Shown: piece after piece, positions 43,416 through 52,299 of the stretch
Layout: each line of letters starts with the position of its first letter
Position numbering within the stretch: position 1 is the stretch's first letter
Assembly: GCF_032586235.1 (NCBI RefSeq)
Contig: NZ_JAWHTD010000007.1
Span: 62,001-126,000 of the forward strand
DNA length: 64,000 nt
Direction: 5' to 3'
DNA from: Aestuariicoccus sp032586235
Lineage (GTDB): Bacteria > Pseudomonadota > Alphaproteobacteria > Rhodobacterales > Rhodobacteraceae
Translations under genes and position numbers: made by a program
The notes under the pieces: generated by a model
Seen by the model: only the letters and a program-made list of their open reading frames with translations
What the model was told of the DNA's origin: nothing
Databases searched by the model: none

Positions 43416-45077
43416 TCAAACCTCGATTGTCCGGGGGCGGCGGCGCTCGAACCACATGACGATGAACAGCCGCGTGACGAAGATCGCCGTGAAGACCGAG
43501 GTCAGGATGCCCAGCCCCAGCGTGATGGCGAAGCCCCTGACAGGGCCCGAGCCCATGGCGAACAGGATCACCGCGGTGATGAATGTCGTGATGTTGGCGT
43601 CGATGATGGCGCTCAGCGCCTTCTCGTAGCCCAGCTCGATCGCGCGCGCCGGGCCCTTGGCGGTCTTCAATTCCTCGCGGATACGCTCGAAGATCAGCAC
43701 GTTGGCGTCCACCGCCATCCCCACGGTCAGCACGATCCCGGCGATGCCCGGCAGGGTCAGCGTCGCCCCGATCAGCGACAAGAGCCCGAAGATCAGCGCG
43801 ATATTGAGGATCAGCGCCACATTGGCGAAAAGCCCGAAGAGCCCATAGCTCAGCCCCATGAAGACCAGCACGGCGGCAAAGGCCACAAGGGTGGCGATCC
43901 GCCCGGCCTCGATGCTGTCCTGCCCCAGCTCGGGCCCGATTGTGCGCTCCTCGAGGAACTCGAGCCCCGCCGGCAGCGCGCCCGCCCGCAGGAGCACCGC
44001 AAGGTTGGTCGATTCCTCGACCGTGAAACTGCCGGTGATGATGCCCGACCCGCCGGGAATGTGGCTCTGGATCACCGGGGCGCTGATCACCTCGTTATCC
44101 AGCACGATGGCGAACGGGCTGCCGATGTTGTCGGCAGTATAGTCGCCGAATTTGCGCGCCCCGTTCGGGTTGAACCGGAAGTTGACCGCCGGGCGGCCGT
44201 TCTGGTCGAACGAAGGCTGCGCGTCGACCAGCTCTTCGCCGGTCACGACGGGCGCCTGTTCGAGGATGAAGAACACCCCCTCCTCGTCCATGCCCGGCAG
44301 GATCTCGTTTCCGATGCCGGCGCTGTCCTCCATGCTGCCCGCACGGCCCACCACCGGCTGGAACGTCAGCTGCGCGGTGGTGCCGATGATCGCCTTCAGC
44401 TCGGCCGCCGACCCGATGCCGGGTACCTGGATCAGGATGCGGTCGGTGCCCTGGCGCTGAATGGTCGGCTCGCGCGTGCCGACCTCGTCGATCCGGCGGC
44501 GGATGATCTCGAGGCTCTGGCGCAGGGTGCGCTCGTCGCTGGCGGCGCGTTCCTCGGCTGACAGAGTGACGATGATCTCGTCACCGTCGCCGCGCACCTC
44601 CAGATCGCTGGCGATGGCCCCGGTCAGCGACGCCACCGGCTGCGCCAGACCGCGCACAAGCTCCAGCGCGCGGGCCATGCCCTCGGGCTGGCTGATCTTC
44701 ACCCGCAGCTCGTCGGGCCCCGACGGCTGCAGCCGCACCGTGCCCACCACGTTCCGCTCGGGCCGCAGCACGTCGCGCACATCGGGCCAAAGCGCCTCGA
44801 GCCGCGCCGAATACACGTCCTCGACCTGCACCTCGGCCAGCAGATGCGCGCCGCCGCGCAGGTCGAGCCCGAGGTTCACCAGCCCCGACGGCAGGAACGA
44901 CGGCCAGCCGGCTGCGGCCTCCAGCCGTTCGGGCGTTTCCCCAGCGGTTTCAATGGCTTTGACCGCGTCGTTATAGCCCTCGACCCGGTTGTAGAAGGCG
45001 TTCGGCATCGCCAGCAGCAGCCCCACCGCAATCGTCCCGAGGATCAGAACACGTTTCCACAGATCGATCTGCAACAT
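43416..45077 (-). CDS. secD: SecD, Sec translocon accessory subunit
   Basis: This 553-residue partner of SecF has an N-terminal membrane helix, LGLDLRGGAHLLAEV (the D1 motif), a large periplasmic region, and five more helices with the SecD motif GMAVDANVLIFERIREE near residue 460. The periplasmic P1 domain includes RRRIDEVGTREPTIQRQG. It lies between yajC and secF in the order yajC-secD-secF, as in most proteobacteria. Confidence 0.98.
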   Translation of the reverse strand: MLQIDLWKRVLILGTIAVGLLLAMPNAFYNRVEGYNDAVKAIETAGETPERLEAAAGWPSFLPSGLVNLGLDLRGGAHLLAEVQVEDVYSARLEALWPDVRDVLRPERNVVGTVRLQPSGPDELRVKISQPEGMARALELVRGLAQPVASLTGAIASDLEVRGDGDEIIVTLSAEERAASDERTLRQSLEIIRRRIDEVGTREPTIQRQGTDRILIQVPGIGSAAELKAIIGTTAQLTFQPVVGRAGSMEDSAGIGNEILPGMDEEGVFFILEQAPVVTGEELVDAQPSFDQNGRPAVNFRFNPNGARKFGDYTADNIGSPFAIVLDNEVISAPVIQSHIPGGSGIITGSFTVEESTNLAVLLRAGALPAGLEFLEERTIGPELGQDSIEAGRIATLVAFAAVLVFMGLSYGLFGLFANVALILNIALIFGLLSLIGATLTLPGIAGIVLTVGMAVDANVLIFERIREELKTAKGPARAIELGYEKALSAIIDANITTFITAVILFAMGSGPVRGFAITLGLGILTSVFTAIFVTRLFIVMWFERRRPRTIEV

Positions 45078-45118
45078 GGGCGCGCCTTTCGGGCGTTACG
45101 GGGTAAACGAGGGACGGA

Positions 45119-45406
45119 TCAGGAGTTGGCGGGCTCGGTCTTCGACACCACCTGCGCGATGGTCGACTGCACCACGCGGACCTTGACGCCCTCGGCCAGC
45201 TCGACCTCAAGCTCGTTGTTGTCCTTGACCTTGACAACCTTGCCGATCAGCCCGCCCTGGGTCACCACCTGGTCGCCCCGGCGCAGCGCCTCGACCATCT
45301 TCTGATGGTCTTTCATCTTCTTCTGCTGAGGACGGATCAGCAGGAAATACATGATCGCGAAGATCAGGATAAGCGGGATAAACTGGGCGAATGCGTTGCC
45401 GTCCAT
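45119..45406 (-). CDS. yajC: YajC, Sec translocon accessory protein
   Basis: This 95-residue protein has a single N-terminal membrane helix (IPLILIFAIMYFLLIRPQQK) and a basic cytosolic domain with LRRGDQVVTQGGLIGKVV, the YajC signature. It starts at ATG 45406 behind CAGGAG. An upstream in-frame stretch to 45544 is non-coding spacer. It heads the yajC-secD-secF operon and is divergent from the pentapeptide-repeat gene, so the 185-bp gap between them should hold both promoters. Confidence 0.97.
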   Translation of the reverse strand: MDGNAFAQFIPLILIFAIMYFLLIRPQQKKMKDHQKMVEALRRGDQVVTQGGLIGKVVKVKDNNELEVELAEGVKVRVVQSTIAQVVSKTEPANS

Positions 45407-45591
45407 TTCTGGGCTCCTGTCAGACCGGGCGGGAGGACCCCGCGGATTTCGGCGGAACCTATGCGCGCGGGCGGGGCTTTGCAAGGCGCGGAACGCAAGT
45501 CGATCGCCGCTTGTCCGCGCGGGGCGCAAAACCGCCCGCCCCACCCCATGGCGCTGACGCGGATGAGCGTCTAGGGTGACCGGAATAGCGA

Positions 45592-47240
45592 GTGGAGTTT
45601 TTGGCGATGATCGACTTCGGCCCCGCCGGCCTCATCCTGAACGGCACGCTGCCGTGGTCGGCGCTGATCGCCTTTGCGGTGCTGCTGACGGCGCTTGCGG
45701 CATGTGTATTCATGCTGCGGCGCGAGCGGTATGCGCTGCGGCCAAAACTCCGCAGCGACTGGCGCAAGCTCAGCCTGAACACCTATTTCGTGGTCCTCGT
45801 CCCGGTCTGGTTCACGCTGCTTTTCGCCGTCGGGCTGACCACCTGGCGGATGTTCACCAACCCGCCCGACGCAAGCGACGCGCTCGCCCTGCGCATCCAC
45901 TACCTTGCGCTGGTGGGTTTTTTGGGCGTGCTGGGCGGCATCTTTTCCCTGCCACTCAGCCTGATGCGGGCCGAGGCAAATGAACGTCAGACCAAGGCCG
46001 CGGAAAGCCAGGTCGACACCGCGCTGGCGCAGGTCGACGTGGCGCAGCAGGGCCAGGTCACCGACCGCATCAACAAGGCTGTCGAGGGTCTCGGCGCGGA
46101 AAAGACCGTCAGCCGGATCGGTCGCCCGGTGACATTCGAAGACTTCGATCCCGACTCGTTCGGCGAAGGCACCGAAGACCAAATGCGCCGGGAACTGCGA
46201 CCGGCGAAACGGACGGTCATCGAATGGCAAAACGAAGATCTTGTGACCGCTCAAGGAGAAACGGCTTCTGAACGTGGCGACTGGCAGGCGTTCAACGAAA
46301 CCCTCCCCAACCTCGAGGTCCGCATCGGGGCGATCTATGCGCTGGAGCGGATCGCGCAGGACAGCGACCGCGACCACATCCGCATCATGGAGATCCTCTG
46401 CGCCTACATCCGCGAGAACGCGCCTGCATCGATGGCCAAGCCGTTTCCGGAGGAATGGCAAAAGCTTTTCGCGGAAGGCTGGGAGAAATCGGGGGGCCGC
46501 TGGCCGTCGTTCCGAGACATTTGGCGATGGCCACAAACCCTCGGCAAGCCTCGCACCGACATCCGGGTCGCGCTGAAGGTGATCGGCCGCAGAACGCCCA
46601 AACAGATCGACCTGGAACGCGCGGCAGAGGTGCCCGGCAGCGAGGTGGGCTACCGGCTCGACCTGCGCGAAACCTGCCTGCAAGGCGCCGATATGGCGGA
46701 ATTGAATTTCGATCATGCTATTCTGCAGGACGCACGGTTGCAGGGGGCGCGCCTTCGAAAAGCAAACTTGCAGGGAGTGCGCCTTGACGGGGCGCAGTTG
46801 CAGGGGGCGCACCTTGGCGGGGCGCAGTTGCAGGGGCGCACCTTGACGGGGCGCACTTGCAGGGGGCTCATCTTGGCGAAGCGCAGTTGCAGGAGGCGCA
46901 ACTTGGCGGGGTGAAGTTGCAGGGGACGGACCTTGTCCGGGCGCAGTTGCAGGGGGCACGCTTTTTCGAGGCGCAGTTTGACACTTCAACCTCCTTTAGC
47001 GCCGCTATTCTTCGAGGTGCTGCGCTCAAGGCAGTTGATTGTGCGATGGCAAAGTTTTCCCAAGACCAAATCGAAGAAACATTCGGCGATGCCTCGGTAA
47101 CCCTTGGCGATCTGAAAAAGCCAGCGCATTGGGACCAGTCTGATGACCCTCTGGAGTTCTTCAACTTCCACAACAAATGGCGCGCCTGGCAGCGGAGCAT
47201 CGGCATGACCCCGGACGGGCCGAGCGACGACGCGGGCTGA
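45592..47240 (+). pseudogene. Pentapeptide-repeat membrane protein, frameshifted in a G-run
   Basis: The N-terminal frame runs 45592-46914, and the C-terminal part continues in the next frame to 47240. Joined, the protein would be about 549 residues. It has three membrane helices within the first ~125 residues, a charged linker, then a conserved block with KAVEGLGAEKTVSRIGRPVT and NLEVRIGAIYALERIAQDSD, followed by pentapeptide repeats (LQGAHLGGAQ-type) and a soluble tail. In the repeats the run CAGGGGCGC (46831-46839) has four Gs where sister repeats have five. Adding one G restores the repeat pattern into the second frame. The break may be a true mutation, a phase-variable site or a sequencing error. 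Confidence 0.88.
46735..46976 (+). repeat. Pentapeptide-coding tandem DNA repeats
   Basis: These are roughly 15-bp and 30-bp repeating units of the type TTGCAGGGGGCGCACCTT that encode the pentapeptide solenoid. The G5 runs recur about six times; the copy at 46833-46836 has only four Gs and creates the frameshift. Such G-runs are prone to slipped-strand change. Confidence 0.85.
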
Positions 47241-47288
47241 AGAGCGGAGCGGGATGGATATCGTCGCGGCCTCCGCTACCATCGCGCC

Positions 47289-47912
47289 ATGCGGCTGATC
47301 CTCATTCTCCTCGCGCTCGCCCTGCCCCTGCCCGCCCTCGCGCAGGAGGCCGTGGGGCGGGTCAATGTCGGCGGGTTCAACACGCGCAGCATGTGTTCGG
47401 GCGCGCTGGTGCGGGCCGATCTGGTGCTGACGGCGGCGCATTGCGTGGCCGGGCGGGCGCTGGGTGACATCGTCTTTGTCGCCGGGTGGAACGGCGCGGG
47501 CCATGCGGGTGCCGCGCGCGTCGCCTCGGTCGAACTGCACCCCAAGGCCTACGCCCAAGGCCTACTCGACCTGCGCCACGACATCGCCCTTCTGACGCTG
47601 AAAGATCCGCTCGACCCCGCCCCGCTGCCGGTCGGTCTGGCCGCCACCGGCCCCTACGCGCTGGTCGGCTATGCCCGCACCCGCCCGCACCGCGCCCGCC
47701 TCACCGAAGGCTGCGCCGGCACCCCCGACCGCGGCGTGCTGCGGCTGGCCTGCGCCATCGCGCCGGGCCTTTCCGGCGGGCCGGTTCTGGCCGGGGACGG
47801 CGCGGCGCAGCGCATCGTCGCCGTGCTCTCGGCCATCTCTGGCGACGACGCGCTGGCCGCCCCCGTGGACGACTGGCTGCGCACGCGGCTTTCCGGCCCC
47901 TACACACGCTGA
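47289..47912 (+). CDS. Secreted trypsin-like serine protease
   Basis: This is a 207-residue peptidase S1 family protein with a signal peptide (MRLILILLALALPLPALA). The catalytic triad is clear: H51 in VLTAAHC, D98 in DLRHDIALL and S162 in GLSGGPVL. Cysteines near the His and Ser sites could form the usual disulfides. It is at the short end for trypsins and lacks extra domains. It lies 48 bp after the pentapeptide gene and 48 bp before serS on the same strand, without an obvious functional link. Confidence 0.9.
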   Translation: MRLILILLALALPLPALAQEAVGRVNVGGFNTRSMCSGALVRADLVLTAAHCVAGRALGDIVFVAGWNGAGHAGAARVASVELHPKAYAQGLLDLRHDIALLTLKDPLDPAPLPVGLAATGPYALVGYARTRPHRARLTEGCAGTPDRGVLRLACAIAPGLSGGPVLAGDGAAQRIVAVLSAISGDDALAAPVDDWLRTRLSGPYTR

Positions 47913-47960
47913 CGAAGTTGGGGCATAAGGCGAGCGACTCAGCCTTTGCAGGAGCCCCCG

Positions 47961-49253
47961 ATGCACGACATCCGCGCCATCCGCGACAACCCCGAGGCTT
48001 TCGACGCCGGCATGGCCCGCCGTGGCCTGTCGGGCGTCTCGGCGCGGCTCTTGTCCATCGACGAGGAACGGCGCGCCGCGATCCACGCCGCCGAGACCGC
48101 GCAAGCCGAACAGAACAAGGCCTCCAAGGAGGTCGGCAAGGCCAAGGCCAGCGGCGACGAGGCCGAATTCGAGCGCCTGCGCGCGCTGGTGGCCGAAAAG
48201 AAGGCCGAAGTCGCCGAGATGCAGGCCCGCGCCAAAGAGCTGGATGCGGAACTGACCGACGAACTGATGGGCCTGCCCAACCTGCTGCACGCCGACGTGC
48301 CCGATGGCGAGGACGAGGACGACAATCTCGAGATCAGCCGCTGGGGCACGCCCCGCACCTTCGATTTCCAGCCGGTCGAGCATTACCAGATCAAGGGCGC
48401 GCAGAACGGCCTCGATTTCGAGACCGCCGCCAAGCTTTCGGGCAGCCGCTTTGTGGTGATGTCGGGCGGGATCGCGCGCCTGCACCGGGCGCTGGCGCAA
48501 TTCATGCTCGACACCCACATCGCCGAAAACGGCCTGACCGAGACATGGACCCCCGTGCTGGTGCGCGACGAGATGATGTACGGCACCGGGCAATTGCCGA
48601 AATTCGGCGAGGACAGCTACCGCACCACCAATGGCTGGTGGCTGGTGCCCACCGCCGAGGTGACGCTGACCAATATCGTCAACGGTCTGGTGGTCGAAGA
48701 AAGCTACCTGCCGCGCCGCTATGTGGCGCACACGCAATGTTTCCGCTCCGAGGCGGGCTCGGCGGGCAAGGACACCGCCGGGATGCTGCGCCAGCACCAG
48801 TTCGAAAAGGTCGAGATGGTGTCGGTGGTCCACCCCGACCGCAGCATGGAAGAGCACGACCGCATGACCGCCTGCGCCGAGGGCATCCTGCAAAAGCTGG
48901 GCCTGCCCTACCGGACGGTGGTGCTGTGTTCCGGCGACATGGGCTTTGGGATGCTCAAGACCCACGACATCGAGGTCTGGCTGCCCGGCCAGAACACCTA
49001 CCGCGAGATCAGCTCGGTCTCGGTCGCGGGCGATTTCCAGGCCCGCCGGATGAACGCCCGGTTCAAACCGGCGGCGGGCGGCAAGCCCGAGTTTGTGCAC
49101 ACTTTGAACGGATCGGGCCTGGCGGTGGGCCGCTGCCTGATCGCGGTGCTGGAGAACGGCCAGAATGCCGACGGATCGGTGACCCTGCCCGAGGCGCTGC
49201 ACCCCTGGATCGGCGGCAAGACCACGCTGACCCCGGACGGGGAGCTTGTCTGA
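47961..49253 (+). CDS. serS: Seryl-tRNA synthetase
   Basis: This 430-residue class II synthetase charges tRNA-Ser. The N-terminal ~110 residues form the long antiparallel coiled coil that grips the tRNA arm. Catalytic motifs follow: motif 2 is QCFRSEAGSAGKDTAGMLRQ and motif 3 includes GRCLIAVLENGQ. The GDFQARRMNARF segment is also family-typical. ATG 47961 is preceded by GCAGGAG 8 bases away, which favours it over the frame's earlier codons at 47946. Confidence 0.98.
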   Translation: MHDIRAIRDNPEAFDAGMARRGLSGVSARLLSIDEERRAAIHAAETAQAEQNKASKEVGKAKASGDEAEFERLRALVAEKKAEVAEMQARAKELDAELTDELMGLPNLLHADVPDGEDEDDNLEISRWGTPRTFDFQPVEHYQIKGAQNGLDFETAAKLSGSRFVVMSGGIARLHRALAQFMLDTHIAENGLTETWTPVLVRDEMMYGTGQLPKFGEDSYRTTNGWWLVPTAEVTLTNIVNGLVVEESYLPRRYVAHTQCFRSEAGSAGKDTAGMLRQHQFEKVEMVSVVHPDRSMEEHDRMTACAEGILQKLGLPYRTVVLCSGDMGFGMLKTHDIEVWLPGQNTYREISSVSVAGDFQARRMNARFKPAAGGKPEFVHTLNGSGLAVGRCLIAVLENGQNADGSVTLPEALHPWIGGKTTLTPDGELV

Positions 49254-49256
49254 GCG

Positions 49257-49958
49257 ATGAACCGGACCTGGGCGATCCTGACGTTCGTGGCGGCGCTGGC
49301 CTTCGCCGCCTCGCCGATTTTGTCGCCCGGCTTCAACGGTTTTGCGCCCGACCAGTTCCCGGTCCCTCAGGACGGCCCGCCGGTGCAGCCCGCGGGCTAT
49401 GCCTTTGGCATCTGGGGGCTTATTTACCTGTGGCTCATCGCCGGAACGGGGTTCGGCATGGTCAAGCGCGCCGACGATCCCGACTGGGCGGCGATGCGCA
49501 AGCCGCTCTTTGCCAGCCTCGCCATCGGCGCGGCCTGGCTTCCGGTGGCGCAGGCCTCGCCCATCGCGGCGACGGCCATGATCTGGCTCATGCTGGGAAC
49601 CGCGCTCCTGAGCCTCTTTCGCGTGGGCGACACCGACCGCTGGCTGCAACAGGCCCCGGTAGCGATCTACGCGGGCTGGCTGACCGCAGCCTCCTGCGTG
49701 GCGATCGGCCTTCTGCTGGGCGGCTACGGCTGGATGGCGGGAACGCCCGCGGCGCTGGTGGCGCTGGCGCTGGCGCTGGCCATCGCGGTGACGGCGCAAT
49801 ACCGGCTGCACCGCGCGCCGGAATACGGCATCACGGTGATCTGGGCGCTGGTGGGGGTGATCGTGGCCAACACCGGCCCGCTCAACATCGCCGTCGCGGG
49901 GCTCGCGTCGCTGGGCATCCTGGCGATTCTCGCCCTGCGCGGCACCGACACCGAATAG
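49257..49958 (+). CDS. TspO-like tryptophan-rich membrane protein
   Basis: This 233-residue polytopic membrane protein has six to seven helices. The segment GYAFGIWGLIYLWLI resembles the signature of proteins annotated as tryptophan-rich sensory (TspO-related) proteins of the longer, seven-helix type. Tryptophans are concentrated at helix ends. It starts 3 bp after the serS stop, so it is probably cotranscribed. TspO proteins bind porphyrins or influence photosynthetic gene control in Rhodobacter, but this longer branch has no established role. Confidence 0.65.
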   Translation: MNRTWAILTFVAALAFAASPILSPGFNGFAPDQFPVPQDGPPVQPAGYAFGIWGLIYLWLIAGTGFGMVKRADDPDWAAMRKPLFASLAIGAAWLPVAQASPIAATAMIWLMLGTALLSLFRVGDTDRWLQQAPVAIYAGWLTAASCVAIGLLLGGYGWMAGTPAALVALALALAIAVTAQYRLHRAPEYGITVIWALVGVIVANTGPLNIAVAGLASLGILAILALRGTDTE

Positions 49959-50020
49959 CGCGCTTGCCCGGCACGGCCCTCCGGCGCTATCCTGCGCATC
50001 GCGCATAACCCGGAGCCGCC

Positions 50021-50359
50021 ATGCCCTTCCGCCCATTGGCCGCCACCGCCGCCTGCCTGCTCTACGCAGGCGCGGCCCTTGCCCAGACCCTGACGGGCCT
50101 CTACACCGTCGACGGCCGCAACCCGGACGGATCGTCCTATAGCGGCCAGATGGTGCTCACCGATGCCGGCGACCGGATCACCGTCAACTGGACCGTCGGC
50201 AACCAAAGCTACAGCGGAACCGGCACCCTCGACGGCCGCGTGATCGAAATCGACTGGGGGTCTGCGGACCCGGTGGTCTACGTCATCATGCCCAACGGCA
50301 ACCTGCACGGCACCTGGGCCGACGGCCGCGCGCTCGAACGCGCCGAACGGCAGAACTGA
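50021..50359 (+). CDS. Small secreted protein of unknown function
   Basis: This 112-residue protein has a signal peptide (MPFRPLAATAACLLYAGAALA, cleaved before QT). The mature part is beta-rich with repeated YSG/TG pairs (GLYTVDGRNPDGSSYSGQM, WTVGNQSYSGTGTLDG) and ends with NLHGTWADGRALERAE. This pattern recalls small periplasmic beta-barrel or clamp domains in LIC10280-like proteins, but I cannot assign it. It lies 62 bp after the TspO-like gene on the same strand. Confidence 0.72.
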   Translation: MPFRPLAATAACLLYAGAALAQTLTGLYTVDGRNPDGSSYSGQMVLTDAGDRITVNWTVGNQSYSGTGTLDGRVIEIDWGSADPVVYVIMPNGNLHGTWADGRALERAERQN

Positions 50360-50366
50360 CCCGCCC

Positions 50367-50425
50367 TTTCACTGATCCTCAAATATCCCGGGGGGCTGCT
50401 TCGCAGCGGGGGCAGCGCCCCCTCC
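50367..50425 (+). repeat. ATATCCCGGGG intergenic repeat, copy E
   Basis: The core CTTTCACTGATCCTCAAATA continues TCCCGGGGGG. Hairpins GCTGC-TTC-GCAGC and GGGGGC-AGC-GCCCCC (50408-50422) follow. It lies 7 bp past the small secreted protein gene and upstream of the convergent der 3' end, where it may stop transcription from either side. Confidence 0.85.
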
Positions 50426-50527
50426 ACATCGGACACCCGCACTGACGCCGGGCAAGCTCATCGCGCCGACAAGATCACCAGAACACAGCACGCGAAGGCG
50501 GGCAGAGCCCGCCCGCGTTCCGCCGGA

Positions 50528-51982
50528 TCACCCCTTGCGACCCTTGCCCAGGTGCTTTTTCAGCGCGCCCGCGTTCTTTTCCCGCCGCCCCTTGTAGGGG
50601 TTCTTGTCCGACTGGCCGCGCATATGCAGCCGGATCGGCGTGCCGGGCAGGTCGAAATCCTCGCGCAGCCCGTTGACCAGATAGCGCGAATAGCTGTCCG
50701 GCAGCTTGTCGGGATGCGAGCACATCACCACAAAGCCCGGCGGACGCGTCTTGACCTGGGTCATGTAGCGCAGCTTGATCCGCTTGCCCTGCGGCGCGGG
50801 CGGCGGATGCTGTTCCAGCATTCCCGACAGCCAGCGGTTCAGCGCCGCCGTCGGCACCCGCGCGTTCCACTTCTCATAGACCATCATGATCGCCGCCTGC
50901 AACCGATCGAGCCCGCGCCCCGTCTTGGCCGAGACCGTCACCAGCGGCGCGCCGCGCAGCTGCGGCAGCAGCCGCTCGAAGGCCTCTTTCAGGTCACGCA
51001 GCTTTTGCTGTTTCTCCGGCTCCACGTCCCATTTGTTCACCGCCACGACCACCGCACGCCCCTCGCGCTCGGCCAGATCGGCGATGCGCAGATCCTGCTG
51101 CTCGAAGGGGATGGCCGCGTCCAGCAGCACGACCACGACCTCGGCGAACTTGACCGCGCGCAGCCCGTCGCCGACCGACAGCTTTTCCAGCTTTTCCTGC
51201 ACCTTGGCCTTCTTGCGCATCCCCGCCGTGTCGAAGATGCGCATCGGCACGCCGCCCCAGGTCGTCTGCACCGATATGGCGTCGCGGGTGATCCCGGCCT
51301 CGGGGCCCGTCAGCAGGCGGTCCTCGCCGAGGATCTGGTTAATCAGCGTCGACTTGCCCGCGTTGGGGCGCCCCACCATGGCGATCTGCAGGGGCTTGGC
51401 CACGGTCGGCACGGGCATCGCCTCGTCGGCCTCTTCGGAGACGGAAATTTCCGTCTCCGGCATGTCCTTCTCGGCACGTTCCGCATAGGCGTCGGCCAGC
51501 GGCATCAGCACCGAGTAAAGATCGTTGAGCCCCTCGCCATGTTCCGCCGAGAGCCGGATCGGCTCGCCCAGGCCCAGCCCGTAGGCCTCGATCACACCGG
51601 CATCGGCGGCGGCACCCTCGGCCTTGTTGGCCGCCAGGATCACGTGTTTCGACCGTTTGCGCAGGATGTCGGCAAAAATCTCGTCCGCCGGGGTCACCCC
51701 CGCGCGCGCGTCGATCATGAAGAGGCAAATGTCGGCCATGTCGACGGCGCGTTCGGTCAGCCGCCGCATCCGCCCCTGCAGCGACTCGTCCGTGGCCTCT
51801 TCCAGCCCGGCGGTGTCGATGACCGTAAAGCGCAGATCGCCCAGCCGCGCCGCACCCTCGCGCAGATCGCGCGTAACGCCGGGCTGGTCGTCGACCAGCG
51901 CCAGGCGCTTGCCCACCAGGCGGTTGAACAGCGTGGACTTGCCCACATTGGGCCGCCCCACGATGGCGAGAGAGAAGGTCAT
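50528..51982 (-). CDS. der: Der (EngA), ribosome assembly GTPase
   Basis: This 484-residue double GTPase is needed for 50S subunit maturation. It has two G domains, with P-loops GRPNVGKST (near 8) and GRPNAGKST (near 200) and NKxD motifs NKAE and NKWD. A C-terminal KH-like domain ends with basic residues (KNPYKGRREKNAGALKKHLG). I use ATG 51982, which begins TFSLAIVGRPNVG as in homologues, rather than the ATG five codons upstream. It lies in the classical yfgM-bamB-der order, separated from bamB by a dispersed repeat. Confidence 0.97.
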   Translation of the reverse strand: MTFSLAIVGRPNVGKSTLFNRLVGKRLALVDDQPGVTRDLREGAARLGDLRFTVIDTAGLEEATDESLQGRMRRLTERAVDMADICLFMIDARAGVTPADEIFADILRKRSKHVILAANKAEGAAADAGVIEAYGLGLGEPIRLSAEHGEGLNDLYSVLMPLADAYAERAEKDMPETEISVSEEADEAMPVPTVAKPLQIAMVGRPNAGKSTLINQILGEDRLLTGPEAGITRDAISVQTTWGGVPMRIFDTAGMRKKAKVQEKLEKLSVGDGLRAVKFAEVVVVLLDAAIPFEQQDLRIADLAEREGRAVVVAVNKWDVEPEKQQKLRDLKEAFERLLPQLRGAPLVTVSAKTGRGLDRLQAAIMMVYEKWNARVPTAALNRWLSGMLEQHPPPAPQGKRIKLRYMTQVKTRPPGFVVMCSHPDKLPDSYSRYLVNGLREDFDLPGTPIRLHMRGQSDKNPYKGRREKNAGALKKHLGKGRKG

Positions 51983-52093
51983 CTTGCGCTCCGGCATGAA
52001 GTCAGATCGGGCGGATAGCCTATTTGCGGCCGCCGCGAAAGGGGCTTGGTCTTGGGGGGCAAGGGGCGATATGGCGCTTTCCCCCTTCGAAGC

Positions 52094-52268
52094 GCCGCAA
52101 GTCGCGGAATCGAGGCCGCAGGCCGCCTGCTGTCAGCGCCTGCCCGTCCCGGCGGGCTGGCGCTTTGTCCACGTGGGCGCGCCGCTCGTTCCGAGCAACG
52201 ACTTGGCGGAGATAAAGCGTGCAGACCGGCCGTTGCAGCGCCACCCCACGGGCAGGCGCTGCAACGGC
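52094..52268 (-). repeat. Second dispersed repeat, copy 2
   Basis: The reverse complement aligns along its full length with 39747-39923. Blocks shared exactly include AGCGCCTGCCCGTGGG, CCGCCAAGTC, GAACGAGCGGCGCGCCCA and GACGGGCAGGCGCTG or near copies. Its end folds into a perfect 14-bp hairpin, GCCGTTGCAGCGCC / GGCGCTGCAACGGC (52229-52242 / 52255-52268). It fills most of the 317-bp gap (51983-52299) between bamB and der. Otherwise that gap shows no gene. Confidence 0.85.
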
Positions 52269-52299
52269 TTTCGCAGCTTCTCTAGTATCAGAGGCCCTA

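Noticed and set aside
46735..46976. Tandem repeats considered as a CRISPR array
   Set aside because: No unique spacers; the units encode pentapeptides in frame and vary like protein repeats.
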